Assembly (NCBI GenBank): GCA_035506295.1
Contig: DATJPR010000160.1
Location: 1-22,202 of the forward strand
DNA length: 22,202 nt
Reading direction: 5' to 3'
Source: DATJPR01 sp035506295
GTDB taxonomy: Bacteria > Bacteroidota > Ignavibacteria > UBA10030 > UBA6906
Below the pieces are notes generated by a model that saw nothing but the letters and a program-made list of their open reading frames with translations, was not told the origin of the DNA and searched no databases. The translations under genes were made by a program, and so were the position numbers. Positions within the stretch are counted from its first letter, which is position 1, and every line of letters begins with the position of its first letter. Positions 17,701-22,202 of this stretch are shown here, one piece after another.

Positions 17701-18377
17701 ACTTCGTTGCCGTCAAGGAGGATATCACCGAACGGAAGATGGCCGATCTTGCCATCCGGGCGTCTCTCAAAGAGAAGGAAACGCTCCTGAAGGAAATCCA
17801 TCATCGTGTGAAGAACAATCTCCAGGTGATCAGCAGCCTGCTCTCCCTGCAGGCCAACGAGACCGCAGACCCGCACGTCAAAACGGCGTTCGCGGAGAGC
17901 CAGGATCGCATCCGTTCCATGGCCCTGGTGCATGAACAGCTCTACCGGTCCCAGCTTCTTTCGGAGATTGATTTCCAGCAATATATCAACGTCGTGACCG
18001 CCAGGCTGATCGAACAACAAGCACGCCGGCACATCACGTCGTCCGTGCAGGTGGACAATGTCTGGCTTGACATCGGCCGGGCCATCCCCTGCGGGCTCAT
18101 CGTCAATGAACTGGTGTCGAATTGTCTCAAACATGCATTCATCGACCGGGAGGAAGGCCACATCGCCATTCGGATGCAGGCGGAGGGGGAGAGGATGATC
18201 ACCCTCGAGGTCATCGATGACGGCCGCGGGTTTCCGGAGGGGGTGGATTTTCTTGCTGTGAATTCCATGGGATTGACGATTGTCCGTACGCTGGTCGATC
18301 AACTCGACGGGACAATCCGAAAAGTGGAGGGGAAAGGAACTCACTTCGTCATCGAGTTCTCAGCTCTGCGTCGCTAA
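14793..18377 (+). CDS. Soluble multi-sensor histidine kinase: REC-PAS-PAS-GAF-PAS-GAF-PAS-HisKA_2-HATPase
   Basis: A 1194-residue cytoplasmic signalling kinase with no membrane segment. Approximate domains: receiver 1-125, PAS 133-255, PAS 262-385, GAF 393-550, PAS 563-680, GAF 690-850, PAS 868-985, HisKA_2 dimerisation/phospho-transfer 995-1080, HATPase 1085-1194. Three of the four PAS domains end in an EDITERK-type linker, the other in ARDISKRK. The phospho-acceptor is His1004 in EIHHRVKNNLQ; the ATP site has NELVSN (1105-1110) and DDGRG (1142-1146). In the receiver the acidic pocket (Glu11, Asp12, Asp13), Ser85 and Lys107 are kept, but the acceptor is Glu57, not Asp. The start at 14793 has AAAGGA upstream; an ATG at 14802 is possible. 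No response-regulator gene is adjacent, so the output partner is unknown. Confidence 0.93.
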   Translation: MSAMINILHIEDDAADAEAIRKTFAKAHISCRVTRVHTRKALDTALRKEKFDIILAEYRLARYSGLQALQRVRDAGIDVPFLFVSDVSGEDALVEGMRHGASDYVLKKRLARLAPAVRAALKGATKRHSSRTAQLDDALVSFALNNVHESAFLVDDASRIRFVNDEACRSLGYARGVLLKMTVPDIDIDFSVEKWKRYWHDLKTHRSLTFESRQRRNDGSVFPVEVNVSFLEYGGKQYNLALARDISKRKQTEEALWQSSQMLKLVLDNMPAFVFWKDLHSVYLGCNYRFAENAGLPSDKQIIGLTDFDLPWKDVEAESYRLDDRTVMESGIPKLNYEETQFTAEGRLTAVRTSKIPLRNPEGRVIGVLGTFEDITERKRGEHARLEHLRFFEAMDRINRAIQSNTDLERMMSDVLELVLEVFDCDRAYLLHPCDPDAPVWSSPMEKTKPEYPGMQATEGEAPMTPELAETFRIVLASDGPVKFGPGTPYPLHSDLSRRTGIKSIMTMALHPRVGKPWQFGIHQCSHARVWTAEDERLHREIGRRLEDGLTSLLVYRDLAEAEAKYRGLVEESLVGVYVIQDRRLVFVNACAAQIFGYTTEEIVGRPVEDVIAPEDRTLVLENIRKRVEGEVQRVQYVFRGLRKDGQRIDVEVLGARSVYRGRPAVQGTLLNITERNRAEQAQRRLNRELRAVTECNQALMHAVDEQSLLNEICRIVCDEAGYSAAWVGFADPQCPDHVKPIAWDEAKHPGGRENSGIFADPGNPDSPAGAAFKTGVSVCIQDLASNEQSTTWNAGAAKRGYLSCVALPLLDEAANAFGVLMIFSSEANAFTQDENRLLEELAGDLAFGIRTMRMGVERKRAESELRKLSHVVEQSPVSVVVTRKDGAIEYVNPKFSQLTGYTFDEVRGKNPRIMKSGETDPQVYKELWATITSGGEWHGELHNKKKNGELFWEAASISPVRSGQGEITHFVAVKEDITERKMADLAIRASLKEKETLLKEIHHRVKNNLQVISSLLSLQANETADPHVKTAFAESQDRIRSMALVHEQLYRSQLLSEIDFQQYINVVTARLIEQQARRHITSSVQVDNVWLDIGRAIPCGLIVNELVSNCLKHAFIDREEGHIAIRMQAEGERMITLEVIDDGRGFPEGVDFLAVNSMGLTIVRTLVDQLDGTIRKVEGKGTHFVIEFSALRR

Positions 18378-18525
18378 GAGTCGAACGAGAGAATGACGTG
18401 TTCGATGGTTTTCCTCTCATGCCTGAATGTCGTACCTTCCTTCGTTATCTCGCCGAGCACACTCCGAGTCCACACCCGATGCCCGGATGTCACTTTTGCA
18501 TCTTCCTTGAAAGGAGAGAATCCCC

Positions 18526-19905
18526 GTGGACAGCTTTTTTTGCCGCATGGCCTCCGGCGTTGTTCTCGCCTCCGCGCTCACCTTCAACGCCGCCATCCCG
18601 GAAACCATCGAATCCTTCCATCAGGAAGGACCGCTGCCAACCAAGGCGGCTGTTCTTGCCCAACTCCAAAACGTGTTAAAGGACGAATTCTCGCTCTGGT
18701 ATCCTCGCACGGAAGACACGGTATATGGAGGCTACTTCACCGATCTGAACTATCGATGGGACCTCGCTGGCCCGCAGACAAAAATGATCGTGACGCAGGC
18801 GCGGTTGGTGTGGTCGGCATCCCACGGGAAAAAGTATTATGCCGATAAATCGTTGCTTCGCAAGGCCGCGGGCCATGGGTTCCGCTTTCTGCGAGACGTC
18901 ATGTGGGACAAGCAGGACGGCGGCTTCTATGATCTTGTGACACGCGAGGGCGAGGTGATCAAAGAGCACGGCGAGATTGTCAAACGAGCGTATGGCAACG
19001 CCTTTGCGATCTACGGGCTCGCAGCCTACTACAAGGCCTGGGGCGATACTGCCGCATTGCACCTTGCGCAAGCCGCGTTCCGGTGGCTCGACCAACACAG
19101 CTGGGATCCCGTGGACGGCGGATATTTTCAGTTCCTCTCACGTGATGGAAAGCCGTTCACGGAAGGGTACGACCATACGCCGCCGAAGGATCAGAATTCC
19201 TCGATCCATCTGCTCGAGGCGCTCACCGAACTGTACCATGTCTGGCCCGATCCGCTTGTCCGCGAACGTCTTTCCACCATGCTGCACCTCATCCGTGATC
19301 GCATGGTGACGGATAAGGGATACCTTCAGCTCTTCTTCAAGAAGGACTGGACGCCGATCTCCTTCCGCGATGCGAGCGGCGCCGAACGGGAGCGCAACTA
19401 CGAGCTGGACCACGTCTCCTTCGGTCACGATATCGAAACCGGCTATCTCCTGCTGGAGGCGTCATCCGCTCTCGGGCTCAAGAACGACACGACGACGCAA
19501 CGGATCGCAAAAAAGATGGTGGATCATTCCCTGCTCTACGGATGGGATAAGGAGCATGGCGGATTGTTCGACGGGGGATATTACTTCGCAGGGAAAACGG
19601 AGCCGGCGATCGTGAAGAACACCAAGGAGTGGTGGGCGCAGCTTGAGGCGTTGAACTCCTGTCTGATGATGGCGCAGAAGTATCCGAACGATCCCATGCA
19701 CTACGAGCACTACTTCCTGAAGCAGTGGAAGTATTGTGATCAGTACCTGCTCGACCACGAATACGGCGGATGGTACTGGGGCGGCATCGACATCGTCCCC
19801 GCGAACACGAAAGCAGCGAAGGCGTCGATCTGGAAAGTGAACTACCACACGTCGAGGGCCATCATCAATTGCATCGTACGGCTGACGGGAAGAAGCGCAA
19901 AATAG
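18526..19905 (+). CDS. Cellobiose 2-epimerase-like AGE-family enzyme with signal peptide
   Basis: Predicted (alpha/alpha)6-barrel epimerase of 459 residues, converting the reducing-end glucose of beta-linked disaccharides to mannose or a related reaction. Family signatures: NSSIHLLEALTELY (His228), FGHDIETGYLLLEA (His301), KEWWAQLEALN and KVNYHTSRAIIN (His441); these histidines match the expected active-site positions of cellobiose 2-epimerases. It has about 40 extra N-terminal residues compared with cytoplasmic members: a short basic start and a hydrophobic stretch (MASGVVLASALTFNAAIP), read as a signal peptide. The GTG start at 18526 is supported by AAAGGAGAG at the right distance. The neighbouring GH9 gene, convergent, supports a role in beta-glucan oligosaccharide processing. 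An N-acylglucosamine epimerase is the alternative. Confidence 0.88.
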   Translation: MDSFFCRMASGVVLASALTFNAAIPETIESFHQEGPLPTKAAVLAQLQNVLKDEFSLWYPRTEDTVYGGYFTDLNYRWDLAGPQTKMIVTQARLVWSASHGKKYYADKSLLRKAAGHGFRFLRDVMWDKQDGGFYDLVTREGEVIKEHGEIVKRAYGNAFAIYGLAAYYKAWGDTAALHLAQAAFRWLDQHSWDPVDGGYFQFLSRDGKPFTEGYDHTPPKDQNSSIHLLEALTELYHVWPDPLVRERLSTMLHLIRDRMVTDKGYLQLFFKKDWTPISFRDASGAERERNYELDHVSFGHDIETGYLLLEASSALGLKNDTTTQRIAKKMVDHSLLYGWDKEHGGLFDGGYYFAGKTEPAIVKNTKEWWAQLEALNSCLMMAQKYPNDPMHYEHYFLKQWKYCDQYLLDHEYGGWYWGGIDIVPANTKAAKASIWKVNYHTSRAIINCIVRLTGRSAK

Positions 19906-19910
19906 GCTGA

Positions 19911-19995
19911 GAGTAGGAAGTAGGAAGGAGGACGTAGGAAGAGAGCAGAGCGATCGATTGTTTTCTTCCTCCTTCTTACGTCCTTCTTCCTACTC
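19911..19995. terminator. Long imperfect hairpin between convergent genes, with GTAGGAA repeats
   Basis: GAGTAGGAAG (19911-19920) pairs with CTTCCTACTC (19986-19995), and inside it AGGACGTA (19929-19936) pairs with TACGTCCT (19977-19984). The left arm is built from near-tandem GTAGGAA units (19913, 19920, 19934). It fills the gap between the epimerase stop (19905) and the opposing GH9 stop (20009), so a two-way transcription end is likely. A TTTT at 19960-19964 lies in the loop, not after the stem. Confidence 0.5.
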
Positions 19996-20008
19996 CTGGT
20001 AATCGGTA

Positions 20009-22202
20009 TCATTGGTCCTTGTCAGCTGCAATAGCCAACAGCACATAGTCCGCCGTTCCGCCTCCCAGCACATACTCTCCCTGCTGCCAGAAGTACGGCC
20101 AGCGCTTCAGCTCCGGGAGGTCGGGGCGGATGAGCGCGGTTCCGCTGGCAATGCCTCCCGGAATGTACGACCAATCGTCACGGTTCGCGCCGTACGCCAC
20201 CGTGAGCGAGTGAACGCCGATGCCTGACGCGAACGATGCGGTATTCGAGCCTGGATGGACGCCGAGGACGAAATTCAGCGCGTTCCTCGCATACGTCATG
20301 GGCACGAGATCGGGGAACCCCAGGTGGAGGAACAGCGCTGCGACTCCAAATGCCTGGATCTCCCACCCTGCACCCCAGATGTGCGGACGATAAGGCACGC
20401 CGAACGGGTTCTCCCGCTCCATCTGCGCGACGCGCGCGTACGTTGCCTTCACCGCATCCCTCACCTTGGACGTAAGACCGGGGTCGTTCAGTGCCTTCAC
20501 CAGTCTCCCAAGGACCACCGCACACATCGGCGCGCGCTTCAAGAGCAGAGTGTCATTGTTGAGAATTGCGCTCTTGTACTTTTCCCCGGATGTGGTCAGG
20601 TAGAGCTCGGCGGTCGCGTTGATCATAGCCGCCGATCGCTGCGACGAATCCCGATTCCAGAGTTCCTCGGCGATTCGGAGACATTTCACCGCCAATGGCG
20701 GATTGGCATCGCGAAGAACGCGGCTGGCAGCGGCGAGCGCCTGCGAACAAAGAAGCTCGTGGTTCGGATTCTGCTCTGTGAAGAGGAGCCGGTCGTCGTG
20801 CGGCAGGGGCTGGTGCAGGACCGGATCCATGCCGCCGTTCTGGTAGACCAGATTGTCCGTGATCGTCGATGCATCACCGAGATGGACGTACTGTTGAAGC
20901 GTCGGCTCGATGATCCCGTGATACATGCGGCCCATGGATTCATACGCACCGACGAGCGACAGCACGCCGTGCTCGATCTGCTGGATGATGTCCGGCGTTC
21001 CATCCGGCACATGAATCCGGACGAGATGCAACGACTGATCGACCGTTGTTTCGTCGAAATCGATTTTCCACATCTCATAGGCAAGGGCGAGTTTGTAGAC
21101 CGTCTCCGCCTGCGATTCAACCCGGATATCGTAATCCCCCGCGTCGTGCCAACCGCCGACGTTCACGCCCGGAATGTGGTCTCCGGGTTGGAACGAGGTC
21201 AGCGTTGAATTCCCCTGCGTGTATCCGTCGAAGAGATCTCGGTTGACCGGCGCCATCGTCGCGTCGTCCATATGGCAGAGCCCGTGCCAGGTCTTGTACC
21301 GGTCGGTGACTTTCATATGGCACATCTGCACGGGAAGGAAGTACTCCAGTGTGGGCTGCCACACGTCGCGAGCGAACACATCATCCTTGATTTCGAATTC
21401 CTGTGACTCCTCGCTTCCGTACCGGACACGGTAGAGACCGGGAGTTGTCGCACCACTGAAGTCAAATTGCAGGTAGTGATATCGAAGGAACGTTCCCCAC
21501 AGATGCGGCTGCTGATCCGACAGCACGACATGCTCTCCGTTTGCGTCAACCTTCACAAGCTCGACCGGAGAATATGTCTCGGTGGACCGATCAAGCTCGA
21601 TGACCGCCATCTTGGCATCACGCGGCCGGTAACCGACCTGGGACACGTGGACGGTCGGTGTCGACGTCCACCCCTTGCTGACCTTGCCGTCGATGACCCA
21701 GACCACAGCTTCTTTTGTTACGCCGGCGGGGATCGTCGAGCGAACGACAAACCATCCGTTGTTGTACAGATCCCTCCCATCGTAGAGCTGAAGGCCGCTC
21801 GATTTCGACTCGATGCGCAGCTCCTTGTTCATCTCTCCCGGGGCGACGATCAGCGTGTGCCCGGCCGCCATCGGGACGGGAAGCAGCGTGCCGGCTGTGG
21901 CTTTTGTGGTTGGACCGTCTGCCTGTCGGGGGAAAATCCCTGTCCGGTCATCCATCATATAGTGTTCACCGAAGAGCCCGCCCGGAAACAGCTCAAGATT
22001 CAGGCCGAGCTTTCCGCCCCAGGAGGGAGGGAGGGGTTGGTCGAGATCGACAACGACACGTATGCCGCTCCCGTCTGCATGCGCCCGAACGGTATATGTG
22101 AAGGAGAGATCCGGGTACTCAATCGGATTGAACCCTTTTCGATTACGCGAGCTGTCGGGGTACGAAAGCTCAACGGCAATGCTCTGGTCGTTCTTGTCAA
22201 TG
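20009..22202 (-). CDS. Glycoside hydrolase family 9 enzyme (partial, N-terminus off right edge)
   Basis: The frame is open from 22201 to the stop at 20009: 730 visible residues, no start or signal peptide in view. Visible residues 1-180 are a beta-rich accessory domain; about 184-275 is the Ig-like CelD_N domain (VHVSQVGYRPRDAK); the rest is the (alpha/alpha)6 catalytic domain. GGWHDAGDY carries the expected catalytic Asp pair (Asp353, Asp356, numbered from the right edge). The C-terminal acid is probably Glu709 in QQGEYVLGGGTADY. The usual NPxxxSYVTGFG and PHHR elements of endoglucanases are altered (HPGSNTASFASG), so cellulose may not be the substrate; a beta-glucan oligosaccharide or glucosaminide is possible. 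An internal ATG at 21958 is not the start, because sequence typical of the protein continues upstream of it. Secretion is expected but not visible. Confidence 0.9.
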   Translation of the reverse strand, partial: IDKNDQSIAVELSYPDSSRNRKGFNPIEYPDLSFTYTVRAHADGSGIRVVVDLDQPLPPSWGGKLGLNLELFPGGLFGEHYMMDDRTGIFPRQADGPTTKATAGTLLPVPMAAGHTLIVAPGEMNKELRIESKSSGLQLYDGRDLYNNGWFVVRSTIPAGVTKEAVVWVIDGKVSKGWTSTPTVHVSQVGYRPRDAKMAVIELDRSTETYSPVELVKVDANGEHVVLSDQQPHLWGTFLRYHYLQFDFSGATTPGLYRVRYGSEESQEFEIKDDVFARDVWQPTLEYFLPVQMCHMKVTDRYKTWHGLCHMDDATMAPVNRDLFDGYTQGNSTLTSFQPGDHIPGVNVGGWHDAGDYDIRVESQAETVYKLALAYEMWKIDFDETTVDQSLHLVRIHVPDGTPDIIQQIEHGVLSLVGAYESMGRMYHGIIEPTLQQYVHLGDASTITDNLVYQNGGMDPVLHQPLPHDDRLLFTEQNPNHELLCSQALAAASRVLRDANPPLAVKCLRIAEELWNRDSSQRSAAMINATAELYLTTSGEKYKSAILNNDTLLLKRAPMCAVVLGRLVKALNDPGLTSKVRDAVKATYARVAQMERENPFGVPYRPHIWGAGWEIQAFGVAALFLHLGFPDLVPMTYARNALNFVLGVHPGSNTASFASGIGVHSLTVAYGANRDDWSYIPGGIASGTALIRPDLPELKRWPYFWQQGEYVLGGGTADYVLLAIAADKDQ

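Noticed and set aside
21958..21958. ATG at 21958 as the start of the GH9 protein
   Set aside because: The frame stays open to the right edge and the upstream residues (for example LGLNLELFPGG) continue the same beta-rich domain, so this Met is internal.

Overview
The window is bacterial chromosomal DNA, moderately GC-rich by eye, and densely coding on both strands. I see no rRNA, tRNA, CRISPR array, insertion sequence or phage gene. The gene mix points to an anaerobic or facultative Gram-negative member of the Bacteroidota/Ignavibacteriota (FCB) radiation: a TonB-dependent receptor with a carboxypeptidase-like leader domain, a DUF5916 outer-membrane-type protein, a Pkn-type kinase with a C-terminal helical repeat region, a GH9 glycanase, an AGE-type epimerase and a trimeric [FeFe] hydrogenase. 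The phylum call is inference; no marker gene is present.

Layout, left to right. (1) Positions 1-1788, minus strand: a transmembrane Ser/Thr protein kinase whose C-terminus runs off the left edge. (2) 2000-7507, minus strand: a three-gene hydrogenase operon transcribed hydC, hydB, hydA. The hydB product is unusual. After a complete NuoF-like diaphorase it continues, in one 1049-residue frame, into a complete GltD/NfnB-like FAD/NAD(P) oxidoreductase. (3) 7508-8150: a divergent, non-coding stretch with three inverted repeats. (4) 8151-11367, plus strand: a TonB-dependent receptor followed one base later by an EamA/DMT-type inner-membrane transporter. (5) 11376-12029, minus strand: a metal-dependent cyclase/formamidase-family enzyme. 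(6) 12121-14370, plus strand: a secreted CBM9-like + DUF5916 protein. (7) 14371-14792: a 422-base gap with a compact nested inverted-repeat structure. (8) 14793-18377, plus strand: a large soluble multi-sensor histidine kinase (REC-PAS-PAS-GAF-PAS-GAF-PAS-HisKA_2-HATPase) whose N-terminal receiver has Glu at the phospho-acceptor position. (9) 18526-19905, plus strand: a cellobiose 2-epimerase-like enzyme with a signal peptide. (10) 20009-22202, minus strand: a GH9 glycanase, convergent with the epimerase and running off the right edge.

How the genes may work together: the GH9 enzyme and the exported epimerase fit extracytoplasmic breakdown and modification of beta-glucan oligosaccharides. The hydrogenase would dispose of fermentation electrons as H2 or take them up from H2. 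The GltD-like module suggests that the complex connects an extra nucleotide pool, perhaps NADP(H), to the usual NAD(H)/ferredoxin/H2 chemistry. That fusion is the most notable thing here.
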